DNA of 64,000 nucleotides from Achromobacter veterisilvae (GTDB lineage Bacteria > Pseudomonadota > Gammaproteobacteria > Burkholderiales > Burkholderiaceae_B): assembly GCF_900496975.1 (NCBI RefSeq), contig NZ_UFQC01000004.1, positions 186,001-250,000 on the forward strand, written 5' to 3'. Shown here piece after piece: positions 14,881-22,035 of this stretch. The first letter of the stretch is position 1. Each line of letters opens with the position of its first letter. The notes under the pieces were generated by a model that was not told where the DNA came from, searched no databases, and worked only from the letters and a program-made list of their open reading frames with translations. Made by a program: the position numbers and the translations under genes.

Positions 14881-14960
14881 TTAGCGCAAAGCTAAGTGCT
14901 GCTCCTTGTTGTTACAAAATAGTTAGCCATGGCTATTGATTGATAGTTAGCTTTGGCTAA
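14881..14960. promoter_or_regulatory. Operator cluster OL: three further TTAGC palindromes before the early operon
   Basis: TTAGCGCAAAGCTAA (14881-14895, one base longer in the centre), TTAGCCATGGCTAT (14923-14936) and TTAGCTTTGGCTAA (14947-14960) lie between the repressor gene and the first early gene. The last two are 24 bp apart centre to centre. The stretch is AT-rich compared with its flanks and probably contains the early rightward promoter. A lone half-site GTTTAGCAAAC lies near 14858. Confidence 0.78.
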
Positions 14961-15007
14961 TAATCCTCCCCACACCTCCCCACCCCGGGGAGAACTGGGA
15001 GAAGCCC

Positions 15008-15883
15008 GTGACCGAGAAGACCGTCAGTACCGAACTGACCATCACCATGCGCAAGCTGCGCAAGTGGCAGGCCTGCGACGATGGCCGCCAGTGGTTCGAA
15101 TCCAAGTTTCCGCAGGGCGCCGCGTACTCCGCCGTGCAGCAGGCCCTGCGCACCGACAACCGCTTCGATGATTCGCGCTGGCTGACGGATCGCGTGTTCG
15201 CCTCGCTGCTGACCGACCCGGCCGGCGTGACGCAGGCCGCGGCGGACGACGCGAAAGCCGAAATTGCTGCGCTGGCCGAAGCGACGAACCCCGAGAAGGT
15301 GCAGAAGGACGCGCCGGCCGATGTCGGCACCGCCGACGAGGCGGGCGACTCCGCCCGGATCGGCAGCAGCGGCGACTACGCCCGGATCGGCAGCAGCGGC
15401 GACTCCGCCCAGATCGGCAGCAGCGGCTACTCCGCCCAGATCGGCAGCAGCGGCGACTACGCCCAGATCGGCAGCAGCGGCGACTACGCCCAGATCGGCA
15501 GCAGCGGCAACTCCGCCCGGATCGGCAGCAGCGGCGACTCCGCCCAGATCGGCAGCAGCGGCGACTACGCCCGGATCGGCAGCAGCGGCAACTCCGCCCG
15601 GATCGGCAGCAGCGGCGACTACGCCCAGATCGGCAGCAGCGGCAACTCCGCCCAGATCAACGCGACTGGCCGCAACGCCGCGGTTGCCTGCGTGGGCCGC
15701 GAATCCATCGCGCGCGCCGGTGAAGGCGGCTTCATCGCGCTGACCTGGCACGACGAAGAGGCCGACCGACCGCGCATCACGGTGGGCTACGTGGGCGAGA
15801 CCATCGACGCCGACACCTGGTACGGCGTGGATGCGTCGGGCCGGTTCGTCAAGGTCGACGCGCCCGACTCGGCCGACGAGTAA
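15008..15883 (+). CDS. Early phage protein with nonapeptide beta-helix repeats (DUF7666-like)
   Basis: This encodes 291 residues. The GTG at 15008 follows GGGAG at a good distance. Residues 1-110 form a charged helical domain. Residues 114-221 are eleven exact-length repeats A-[QR]-I-G-S-S-G-[DNY]-[SY] plus a decayed one, which should stack as a beta-helix or beta-roll. The end (VGRESIARAGEGGFIALTWH ... VGYVGETIDADTWYGVDASG) is a globular cap seen in phage proteins of this sort. It is the first gene under the OL operators, so it is made at once on induction or infection. Function unknown. Confidence 0.75.
   Translation: MTEKTVSTELTITMRKLRKWQACDDGRQWFESKFPQGAAYSAVQQALRTDNRFDDSRWLTDRVFASLLTDPAGVTQAAADDAKAEIAALAEATNPEKVQKDAPADVGTADEAGDSARIGSSGDYARIGSSGDSAQIGSSGYSAQIGSSGDYAQIGSSGDYAQIGSSGNSARIGSSGDSAQIGSSGDYARIGSSGNSARIGSSGDYAQIGSSGNSAQINATGRNAAVACVGRESIARAGEGGFIALTWHDEEADRPRITVGYVGETIDADTWYGVDASGRFVKVDAPDSADE
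15347..15670 (+). repeat. 27-bp tandem repeat, 11 full copies plus one decayed copy
   Basis: Each unit reads NAC-TNC-GCC-CNG-ATC-GGC-AGC-AGC-GGC. Copies 1-11 (15347-15643) are identical at 24 of 27 bases. Only three positions vary: the first base of codon 1 (G, A or T), the middle base of codon 2 (A or C) and the middle base of codon 4 (A or G). Every difference changes an amino acid. Copy 12 (15644-15670) has decayed in its last three codons. Confidence 0.95.
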
Positions 15884-15925
15884 TCCTTCCCCACCCGCCC
15901 CGGGTGCCGGGGCAAGGAGACAACC

Positions 15926-16225
15926 ATGGACTATCCCGGTGAATACCAGACGCAGGCCGACATCCAGGCCAACCAGCGTCAGCGGCAGTGGGCGCGCGAA
16001 GCGCTCAAGCCCGCGGGCCCGAACGCGACGGAGGCCGAAGTGCTGCGCGAGATGCGCGCGCTGGGCGGCAACTTCGTTCAGCACCTGATGAACCTGTGGG
16101 ACGCCGCGGACGATGAGAACCGCGAAATCATCCGCAAGGCGTGGCCGCACACGTTCCGCGAGTACGCCACCAAGGTGCACTACAGCAAGTTGGCCGTCGA
16201 GGCCGACCGCATGGGGAGGAACTGA
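15926..16225 (+). CDS. Hypothetical early phage protein
   Basis: This encodes 99 residues; the ATG at 15926 is preceded by AAGGAG. It is helical and charged (QADIQANQRQRQWAREALKP ... LIKAWPHTFREYATKVHYSK-like end) with a C-terminal basic stretch. It is the second gene of the early rightward operon, 42 bp after the repeat protein. No known family recognised. Confidence 0.7.
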   Translation: MDYPGEYQTQADIQANQRQRQWAREALKPAGPNATEAEVLREMRALGGNFVQHLMNLWDAADDENREIIRKAWPHTFREYATKVHYSKLAVEADRMGRN

Positions 16226-16227
16226 CC

Positions 16228-16590
16228 ATGGGTGCCTATCACGCCGAACTGATGGACGACCTGCTGCAGGTCGCGCCGCCCTACTCCCTGCCGCACGAGC
16301 CGGACGAAGACGCGCCGACCGTGACGAAGGCGCAGGCCGTGGCCGCCGTGGTGGCGTGCCTGTCGAACGAAGCGCCGACGGCCTACGGGCTGACGGCGGC
16401 CGACTGGGCCGAACACCTGATGAACGAGCTGGCCGACAACCCGGCGGCGGTGCTGCTGGTGCTGCTGATCGGCTCGAGCGTGCCGAGCGTGGGCGAGTTC
16501 CTGGCCGGCCACCTGGGCAACTGCATCGAGGGCGTGGCCAACCGTCGGCTGGCCGAGATGGACCCGGACGAAGCGGAGCAATACCTGTGA
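16228..16590 (+). CDS. Hypothetical early phage protein
   Basis: This encodes 120 residues from the ATG at 16228, with GGGGAGG upstream. It is acidic, with a hydrophobic middle helix (NPAAVLLVLLIGSSVPSVGE) that could be buried or membrane-associated. Its TGA overlaps the GTG of the next small gene. No family recognised. Confidence 0.68.
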   Translation: MGAYHAELMDDLLQVAPPYSLPHEPDEDAPTVTKAQAVAAVVACLSNEAPTAYGLTAADWAEHLMNELADNPAAVLLVLLIGSSVPSVGEFLAGHLGNCIEGVANRRLAEMDPDEAEQYL

Positions 16591-16688
16591 CCGCCCTCCT
16601 TCAATTCATAGCCGGCGGCCTGGCCGCGGCGTACCTGATTGGCCTGGCTGGCGATGCCGCGATGGCCCTGCACCGGAGAAATGCATGA
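16587..16688 (+). CDS. Tiny single-span membrane protein
   Basis: This encodes 33 residues from a GTG at 16587 that overlaps the previous stop (GTGA). The sequence is one hydrophobic helix (LLQFIAGGLAAAYLIGLAGD) ending in a positive tail (HRRNA). Its own TGA overlaps the next ATG (ATGA), so it fits the coupled gene chain. It may be a small phage membrane peptide; no function is evident. Confidence 0.5.
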   Translation: MTALLQFIAGGLAAAYLIGLAGDAAMALHRRNA

Positions 16689-16924
16689 ACAAGATCAACG
16701 ACGGCGGCCCGGCCTTCCCCAACGTGCCCGAAGGCGCTGGCTCCAGGTGGGCCGACTGGGACACCGGCATGACCCTGCGCGACTACTTCGCGGCGAAGGC
16801 CCTTTCCGGTCTGGCTGGTCGGAAGTTTCACAAGGGCGACCGTGAGGACGGATACGCGGAATGGGCGGCCGCCATGGCCTATGAGTTTGCCGACGCCATG
16901 CTGGCCGCGCGAGGTGCCCAATGA
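16685..16924 (+). CDS. Hypothetical phage protein (GPAFP type)
   Basis: This encodes 79 residues. NDGGPAFPNVPEGAGSRWAD followed by GMTLRDYFAAKAL is a motif combination common in small early proteins of many temperate phages, of unknown role. The C-terminal half is a helix (YAEWAAAMAYEFADAMLAAR). It is linked to both neighbours by ATGA overlaps. Confidence 0.78.
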   Translation: MNKINDGGPAFPNVPEGAGSRWADWDTGMTLRDYFAAKALSGLAGRKFHKGDREDGYAEWAAAMAYEFADAMLAARGAQ

Positions 16925-17217
16925 CCACTTACCACCTCGTCAAGGGCATTGATCTGGAAGGTCCGGCCGGCTGCACGGTAGTCGCGGCGCTTCTCATCGA
17001 GTTCACGCATCACAAGGCCGAGCCCGACGTGGGCGCGCCCGAGCATCTGACCATCGAAAACATCGACGTCCTGATTGGTGCCGTAACCCACGAATTCAAC
17101 GGCGATTACAGCGATGCCGACCTGGTCGCGGACTGCTGGCAGCACCTGGCCGATGAGAAGGAGCGCATCGAATGCGAGCGCGCCGACATGCAGCGCGATG
17201 AGCGAGGTGCCCAATGA
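16921..17217 (+). CDS. Hypothetical phage protein
   Basis: This encodes 98 residues. It is acidic with alternating hydrophobic segments (GCTVVAALLIEFTHHKAEPD, IENIDVLIGAVTHEFNGDYS) and a charged C-terminal helix (DEKERIECERADMQRDERGA). ATGA overlaps on both sides place it firmly in the early operon. No family recognised. Confidence 0.68.
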   Translation: MTTYHLVKGIDLEGPAGCTVVAALLIEFTHHKAEPDVGAPEHLTIENIDVLIGAVTHEFNGDYSDADLVADCWQHLADEKERIECERADMQRDERGAQ

Positions 17218-17387
17218 TCCGCCGCCTCCTGCGCGACCGCGACAACCGCGTTGCCGCCTACGTGGTGGCCGGCCTGCTGACCGCGCTGATCTTCGGCTAT
17301 GGCGAGCGCCAGCAGACCGACGCCAAGTCCAACCCCTACCCCACCTGCGAAGGCTGCGGCAAGACCGCTGTGGCCGCCAAGGAATAG
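17214..17387 (+). CDS. Small membrane protein with a CxxC motif
   Basis: This encodes 57 residues. RRLLRDRDNRVAAYVVAGLL then TALIFGYGERQQ forms a basic start and one membrane helix; the tail has TCEGCGKT, a possible metal-binding pair. The ATG overlaps the previous TGA. It may be an inner-membrane protein with the tail on one face; no function is evident. Confidence 0.6.
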   Translation: MIRRLLRDRDNRVAAYVVAGLLTALIFGYGERQQTDAKSNPYPTCEGCGKTAVAAKE

Positions 17388-17391
17388 CGCC

Positions 17392-17481
17392 ATGGACCCG
17401 GACGACGAAGACGCCGCGCTGGCGCACCAACAGCAGCAAGAGCAGCAGCAATCCGAAGCACCACCCCCTGAAAGGAAATGA
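17392..17481 (+). CDS. Tiny acidic Gln-rich peptide
   Basis: This would encode 29 residues (MDPDDEDAALAHQQQQEQQQ ...), acidic then polyglutamine-like, with a proline-rich end. It fits the 96-bp gap between two genes and ends with AAATGA just before the ATPase start. It could be a coupling peptide or a chance frame. Confidence 0.35.
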   Translation: MDPDDEDAALAHQQQQEQQQSEAPPPERK

Positions 17482-17483
17482 CC

Positions 17484-18422
17484 ATGAAGTTCGAAAAAGC
17501 CGTGAGAAAGAAGGCCAAGCTACGGCTGGCACTGACCGGCCCCAGCGGCTCCGGCAAGACCCTGTCGGCCCTGCTGCTCGCCAAGGGCATCGGCGCCGCC
17601 ATCGCCGTCCTGGACTCGGAACGCGACAGCGCGAGCCTGTACGCCGAGCCGATCAGCCTGCCGGGCGGTGTGGTGATCGAGCCGCCCGAGTTCGATTCGC
17701 TCAGCCTGGGCGCGCCGTACACGCCCGAGCGCTACATCGAGGCCATCCGCGCCGCGGAACAGGCCGGCTACGGCACGCTCATCATCGACAGCATCACGCA
17801 CGAATGGAGCGGCGTGGGCGGCTGCCTGGAGCTGGTCGACGAGATCGCCCGAGCCAAATACAAGGGCAATAGCTGGTCCGCGTGGAACGACGTCACGCCG
17901 CGCCACCGCGCGCTGCTGGACGCCATCCTGCAGAGTCCGATGCACATCATCGTCACCCTGCGCAGCAAGACCGAGACGGCCCAGCAGGAGGGTCAGAACG
18001 GCCGCAAGACCGTGGTCAAGCTGGGCATGAAGGCCGAACAGCGCGACGGCTTCGAATACGAGATGACCGTGGTGCTGGACCTCACCCACGACGGCCATTT
18101 CGCCATGGCCACGAAGGACCGCACCGGCCTGATGATGGGCCGCGATCCCTTCGTCATCGACGAATCGGTTGGCACCAGCCTGCTGGCTTGGCTCGAATCG
18201 GGCGCCTTCGTCCCGCCGCCCCAAACCGGCATGACCGAGGACGCACTGGCCGCCCACCTGGCCGCTCTGGATGACGCCACCACCATGGCGGAACTGGTCG
18301 ACGCCTGGAATGCCGCCCAGAAGGCCGCGCGCACCGCCAACGACGGCGCTGCGCTCGAACAACTCACCCGGCGCAAGGAAGGCCGCAAGGCCGCCCTGGC
18401 GCCTGCGCAGGAGGCCGCGTAA
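17484..18422 (+). CDS. Phage RecA-like ATPase (Sak4/AAA_24 type), single-strand annealing
   Basis: This encodes 312 residues. The ATG at 17484 has AAAGGAA at the best distance; an ATG six bases upstream is possible. Near residue 20 [18 protein letters not shown] is the Walker A loop; [13 protein letters not shown] is Walker [11 protein letters not shown] is the following strand. This is the compact RecA-like core of Sak4/AAA_24 phage proteins, which anneal or exchange strands together with SSB. The gene overlaps ssb by one base, a pairing usual for this family. The Ala-rich C-terminus is probably a helical tail. Confidence 0.8.
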   Translation: MKFEKAVRKKAKLRLALTGPSGSGKTLSALLLAKGIGAAIAVLDSERDSASLYAEPISLPGGVVIEPPEFDSLSLGAPYTPERYIEAIRAAEQAGYGTLIIDSITHEWSGVGGCLELVDEIARAKYKGNSWSAWNDVTPRHRALLDAILQSPMHIIVTLRSKTETAQQEGQNGRKTVVKLGMKAEQRDGFEYEMTVVLDLTHDGHFAMATKDRTGLMMGRDPFVIDESVGTSLLAWLESGAFVPPPQTGMTEDALAAHLAALDDATTMAELVDAWNAAQKAARTANDGAALEQLTRRKEGRKAALAPAQEAA

Positions 18423-18925
18423 TGGCATCGGTCAACAAAGTGATCCTGGTGGGCAATCTGGGCCGCGACCCGGACGTGCGCTACAGCCCCGACGGCGCTG
18501 CCGTCTGCAACGTATCCCTGGCCACGACGTCGAGCTGGAAGGACAAGACCAGCGGCCAGAAGCGCGAAGAAACCGAATGGCACCGCGTGTTCATGTACGG
18601 CCGACTGGCCGAGATCGCCGGCGAGTACCTGGCGAAGGGGCGCGCGGTCTACATCGAAGGCCGCCTGAAGACCCGCAAGTGGCAGGACAAGGACACCGGC
18701 GCTGACCGCTACAGCACCGAAATCGTGGCCGACCAGATGCAGATGCTGGGCGGCCGCGAAGACGGCGGCAGCGGCGGTGGCGGTTACAACGACGCCCCGG
18801 CGCGCCAGCCGCAGCAGCGCGCCCCGGCACAGCGCCCGGCGCCACAGCAGCGTCCCGCGTCCCAGCCAGCGCCCGCCGCCGGCCGGTCAGACCTGGACGA
18901 TATGGACGACGACATTCCCTTCTGA
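18422..18925 (+). CDS. ssb: Phage single-stranded DNA-binding protein
   Basis: This encodes 167 residues. An OB-fold fills the first 110 residues ([60 protein letters not shown]). A Gly/Pro/Gln-rich linker follows, and the end [10 protein letters not shown] is the acidic tip that recruits replication and repair partners. The start overlaps the ATPase stop (TAATG). It is full length compared with bacterial SSBs, so it probably serves phage replication and recombination. Confidence 0.96.
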   Translation: MASVNKVILVGNLGRDPDVRYSPDGAAVCNVSLATTSSWKDKTSGQKREETEWHRVFMYGRLAEIAGEYLAKGRAVYIEGRLKTRKWQDKDTGADRYSTEIVADQMQMLGGREDGGSGGGGYNDAPARQPQQRAPAQRPAPQQRPASQPAPAAGRSDLDDMDDDIPF

Positions 18926-18936
18926 CGGAGACAACC

Positions 18937-19443
18937 ATGAATATGCCCCTCTACACGCTCGCCCAGGAGTACCGCGCGCTCGCCGTGCGCCTGGCCGAGG
19001 GCGACTTCGACGAGAAGGCCATCGCCGACACCATGGAAGCCAGCGGCCTGCCCGAGCAGATCGGCGAGAAGGCCCAGGGCTGCGAGATGGTCGCGCGCAC
19101 CTTCGAAGCCGACATCCCTGCGATCGACGCCGAGATCAAGCGCCTGCAGGAGCTGAAGAAGGCGCGCCAGGCCCGCGCCGATGCGCTGCGCGACTACCTG
19201 CTGCGCAACATGATCGCCAGCGACATCCAGGTGATCGAGTGCCCGCTGTTCCGCCTCAGCGTGGTGAAGAACCCGCCGGCCGTCGAGGTGTTCGACGAGA
19301 AGCAGATCCCGGCCGACTACTTCACCAGCCCGCCGGCCCCGCCGCCCGTGCTTGACAAGAAGCTGATCGCGCAGGCGCTGAAGGACAACCACGACGTGCC
19401 TGGCGCCCGACTGCGCCAGGGCGTGCGTCTGGCCATCCGCTAA
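18937..19443 (+). CDS. Gp157-family phage protein
   Basis: This encodes 168 residues. It starts MNMPLYTLAQEYRALAVRLA, has an acidic long helix (IPAIDAEIKRLQELKKARQA), and ends with FRLSVVKNPPAVEVFDEKQI ... LIAQALKDNHDVPGARLRQG. This is the Siphovirus Gp157 pattern: a coiled-coil arm and a small C-terminal domain. Members are found beside SSB and recombination genes and have been linked to phage resistance in streptococci; the biochemical role is unclear. Confidence 0.87.
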   Translation: MNMPLYTLAQEYRALAVRLAEGDFDEKAIADTMEASGLPEQIGEKAQGCEMVARTFEADIPAIDAEIKRLQELKKARQARADALRDYLLRNMIASDIQVIECPLFRLSVVKNPPAVEVFDEKQIPADYFTSPPAPPPVLDKKLIAQALKDNHDVPGARLRQGVRLAIR

Positions 19444-19477
19444 CCCTTCCCCAGCAGCACAACCTACGGAGCAATCC

Positions 19478-19807
19478 ATGAACCACAACCAGATCGGGCA
19501 GTTCGCCCAGGCCTCCCAGCCGTCTATGGCTTCGTCGCCGGTTAGCGCGCAGCAGTCGTCCGGCGAGATTCTGGACGCGCTCGAGGCGCTCGCCAGCACC
19601 ATCGCCAAGTGCGAATTCGCTGCCCAGGAACTGATGAGCCGCCTAGGCCCCGTTCTCTCCTGCACGAATGACAGCCAAGCATGCGGCACTGCACCCTTCC
19701 CGCAGCCGGACACGCAGATAGCGCGGATCGTCCTGGAGAACACCCACCGCGTGCGCGCCCTGATGACTTCCATCGAGGACGCCGGCAAGCGCCTCGCCCT
19801 GCCGTAA
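19478..19807 (+). CDS. Hypothetical phage protein
   Basis: This encodes 109 residues; the ATG has GGAG upstream. It has a Ser/Gln-rich N-terminus and two helices (GEILDALEALASTIAKCEFA, TQIARIVLENTHRVRALMTS) separated by a short Cys-containing loop. It lies between the Gp157 gene and another recombination-region gene. No family recognised. Confidence 0.65.
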   Translation: MNHNQIGQFAQASQPSMASSPVSAQQSSGEILDALEALASTIAKCEFAAQELMSRLGPVLSCTNDSQACGTAPFPQPDTQIARIVLENTHRVRALMTSIEDAGKRLALP

Positions 19808-19836
19808 CCATCGCCCATCACCAGGAGCAATCCCGC

Positions 19837-20364
19837 ATGTTCTCCATCACCGAGCAAACCGCGACCCTGGCGCACATCAACGTGCGCACCGAGCGCCACG
19901 GCGAAGAGCCGGCCGGCGCTGCTGACCTGAAGATCAGTTTTACCGATGGCAACGGCGTGCTGTCCGAGTTCCATTCGGCGCTGCGTTCGTGGCTCTACAA
20001 GCAGGAGGAATCGCCCGACCAGGGCGAAATGCCTGTAGGCGATGCACTGACGGTGCGCCGCTTTGGCGACCTGATCGAGAAAATCCGGCTGAAGCATGAA
20101 CTGATCGGAGCCAAGGTGCTGATCGGCTTCGGCCTGGGCGGCGCTTCCGATATCGAACTGGACCCCGCCGACGTGGATGGATTCGCCGCGGAGCTTATGG
20201 AAGGTGGGAGCGTGATCATCACCTTCCGCGTGAAATGCCACCCGAGCGGAGAGCAGATCAAGAAACTCTACGAGGTGCTGGGCAACGACATCACGATCAG
20301 CATCACGCCGGCGGTCGACAAGCAGGGATCGCTGGGCCTGAACCTGGAGCCGGAAGCGGCGTAA
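19837..20364 (+). CDS. Hypothetical phage protein of the recombination region
   Basis: This encodes 175 residues from the ATG at 19837 (CAGGAG upstream). It is acidic with beta-rich segments (ATLAHINVRTERHGEEPAGA, ADLKISFTDGNGVLSEFHSA, IITFRVKCHPSGEQIKKLYE) and ends with LEPEAA. Similar proteins follow ssb/gp157 genes in other temperate phages, but I cannot assign a function. The next 125 bp before the reverse-strand gene are GC-rich and hold no convincing gene. Confidence 0.68.
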   Translation: MFSITEQTATLAHINVRTERHGEEPAGAADLKISFTDGNGVLSEFHSALRSWLYKQEESPDQGEMPVGDALTVRRFGDLIEKIRLKHELIGAKVLIGFGLGGASDIELDPADVDGFAAELMEGGSVIITFRVKCHPSGEQIKKLYEVLGNDITISITPAVDKQGSLGLNLEPEAA

Positions 20365-20489
20365 CCCTTTGGCCGGCCCGGCGGCGGGACTCCCTGCCCT
20401 TCTCCCCGACCGCCGCCGGTGCCCGGCCACCAGATACCGAGAAGACCATGTCCCACGCCCGCAAGCCGCCCACGACGGCGCACCGCCCG

Positions 20490-20837
20490 CTACCCCCGTG
20501 CCGTACCCAGCACCGCGGTGATCGCGTCGTGCTCGCTCCCGCCTCGAGAAATTTCCTTCCAGTCACCGTTTTCCCGGACGAAGGCATACCAGTATCCGTC
20601 GCTACCCTTCTCCACCTTCGTGCCAGATGGGAGCGGCGGCCGCTGCGCCACGCGCACGGCGTCGTAGACGGTCTTGAGGACTTCATGGCTGTGCAGCCAG
20701 TCCGCGCCAAGTTGCTGAGCATTGGGCGCCCCGACGCGAGCAACCTTCGTAAATGCTTCAAGTCGTTCGGCGTGTTGCTTAGCGATCTCTTCATATTGGT
20801 CAAGCGCGTGTTGCAGCTTATCGCTCAATGCAGCCAT
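20490..20837 (-). CDS. Reverse-oriented accessory gene within the early operon (moron-like)
   Basis: This encodes 115 residues, opposite in direction to all neighbours. The ATG at 20837 has a strong AGGAG at the right distance. MAALSDKLQHALDQYEEIAK is a coiled-coil-like helix; the C-terminal part (SDGYWYAFVRENGDWKEISR) is a small beta domain. It has room for its own promoter in 20838-20949. Single reverse genes in prophage operons are often morons expressed in the lysogen. The function is unknown. Confidence 0.7.
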   Translation of the reverse strand: MAALSDKLQHALDQYEEIAKQHAERLEAFTKVARVGAPNAQQLGADWLHSHEVLKTVYDAVRVAQRPPLPSGTKVEKGSDGYWYAFVRENGDWKEISRGGSEHDAITAVLGTARG

Positions 20838-20949
20838 TCAGATCTCCTAGTTGTCGTTTTGAGGTCGCGACGAGTCGCCGCAGGGAAGACCGGTATCAAT
20901 ACCCGATTCTTACACCGTGCGCAATCGAGCACTCAACTTGGAGCCTGAC

Positions 20950-21654
20950 ATGACCGAATTCGAGATCACCCATGGCCTGAGCCAGGACGAGCCGGGCCCG
21001 CTGGAGCCGCTGGAGTTGGCGAAGGTGCCGGCCGCCAAGCAATACCGCAAGAAGCCCGTAGTTGTGCAGGCGGTCCAATACCCCTGCGCACACCCGGCTC
21101 TGCAGCGCTGTTCGTGCGACGCCAACTCGGCCTGCTCCAGTTGCGGGCGAGAATTCATCATGACGCTGGAAGGCCCCCTCAACGTTTCGCCAGGAGACTG
21201 GATCATTACCGGCGTGCAGGGTGAGCATTACCCGTGCAAACCGGACATCTTCGCCGCAACCTACGAGGAAGCTGCTGCCCCCGTATCCACGGTAGCGCAA
21301 GGGGATGCCCAGGACGAGCGCGCGTTCGGCGATGAGGTACACGTTCTGGTGCCGGTCGGTCTGCTGGGCGCCGCTTGCAGTGCCATCGACATCAAGCGCA
21401 ACGCACCGAAAACGCTGGCCGAGCTGCGCCGCTACACGACCGGCGATCTGAGCGGCCGTCATGTCCCCGCTCCCGCTCCCGCTCCCGCTGTTGGCGATGC
21501 GCGGAAAGAACTGACGCCCACGCAGATCGAGGCCGGCTGGCACCAGACTTTCAGCACCAGCAACCCGTATTGCCCCTGCAATCTCAAATCGTTCACCAAG
21601 GCCGTGCGGTGGGCCGAGTGCGCCATTGCCGCCCAACGTAAGGGGGGTGCGTGA
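20950..21654 (+). CDS. Mosaic phage protein with a PGDW/PCKPDIF domain
   Basis: This encodes 234 residues; the ATG at 20950 follows GGAG. Residues 30-115 (QYRKKPVVVQAVQYP ... FIMTLEGPLNVSPGDWIITG ... GEHYPCKPDIFAATYEE) form a domain widespread in phages, usually called only hypothetical. A Pro/Ala linker leads to a second module (LTPTQIEAGWHQTFSTSNPY, CPCNLKSFTKAVRWAECAIA) also shared among phage proteins. CxC and CxxC pairs in each module hint at metal binding. Such proteins are patchworks reshuffled between phages. Confidence 0.78.
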   Translation: MTEFEITHGLSQDEPGPLEPLELAKVPAAKQYRKKPVVVQAVQYPCAHPALQRCSCDANSACSSCGREFIMTLEGPLNVSPGDWIITGVQGEHYPCKPDIFAATYEEAAAPVSTVAQGDAQDERAFGDEVHVLVPVGLLGAACSAIDIKRNAPKTLAELRRYTTGDLSGRHVPAPAPAPAVGDARKELTPTQIEAGWHQTFSTSNPYCPCNLKSFTKAVRWAECAIAAQRKGGA

Positions 21655-21875
21655 TGGCCTACACCACGAAAAGCATGAGCGAGCGGGCCTACCAAAACGG
21701 CTACTCCTCCGGGTACGCCGCTGGCCGCAAGTCTATGGGTCTGGCCGACCGACTGGCTGTAGCTGAATTCAAGGCCGATTTCTACGGACGCATGTTGCAG
21801 CGCGCAGTTGACGATTTGCATGAGACGAAGGCTGCACTCGCCGCCCAGCAGAGCGGCCAGTGCGCGGGGAGGTGA
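21654..21875 (+). CDS. Small hypothetical phage protein
   Basis: This encodes 73 residues; the ATG shares its A with the preceding TGA. A helical N-terminus (ERAYQNGYSSGYAAGRKSMG) precedes an acidic helix ending in QQSGQCAGR. No known family. The tight overlap supports translation. Confidence 0.62.
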   Translation: MAYTTKSMSERAYQNGYSSGYAAGRKSMGLADRLAVAEFKADFYGRMLQRAVDDLHETKAALAAQQSGQCAGR

Positions 21876-21879
21876 AGCC

Positions 21880-22035
21880 ATGCAATTCACCACCGACGAC
21901 AAGTTGCGCGCCGTGGCCGCGTTCCTGACCACGCTGCGGGACACGGCCGGGTGCACCCCCGACGAAATCAAGTGCCTACTGGATCCGCGAATGATCGACG
22001 GCATCCTGGCGGCCACCGACAAGGCACAGAAATGA
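21880..22035 (+). CDS. Small hypothetical phage protein
   Basis: This encodes 51 residues (MQFTTDDKLRAVAAFLTTLR ... CTPDEIKCLLDPRMIDGILA ...). The ATG at 21880 has GGGAGG upstream, and its stop overlaps the next ATG. It is compact and helical; no family is known. Confidence 0.6.
   Translation: MQFTTDDKLRAVAAFLTTLRDTAGCTPDEIKCLLDPRMIDGILAATDKAQK

Noticed and set aside
15347-15670. CRISPR array or DGR variable region
   Set aside because: Units are contiguous with no spacers, so it is not CRISPR. Variation is confined to the repeat copies, and no template repeat or reverse transcriptase is visible in the window, so a DGR is unsupported here.
14957-16180. A 407-residue leftward open frame through the tandem repeats
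   Set aside because: It is an antisense product of the 27-bp repeat (AAADPGVVA-like monotony) and covers the OL-controlled genes. The forward frame has a start signal and a non-repeated domain at each end.
20235-20948. Rightward frame across 20448-20948 beginning MSHARKPPTTAH
   Set aside because: It is antisense to the reverse gene at 20490-20837, which has a better ribosome-binding site and a protein-like sequence. A short peptide from 20448 cannot be excluded.
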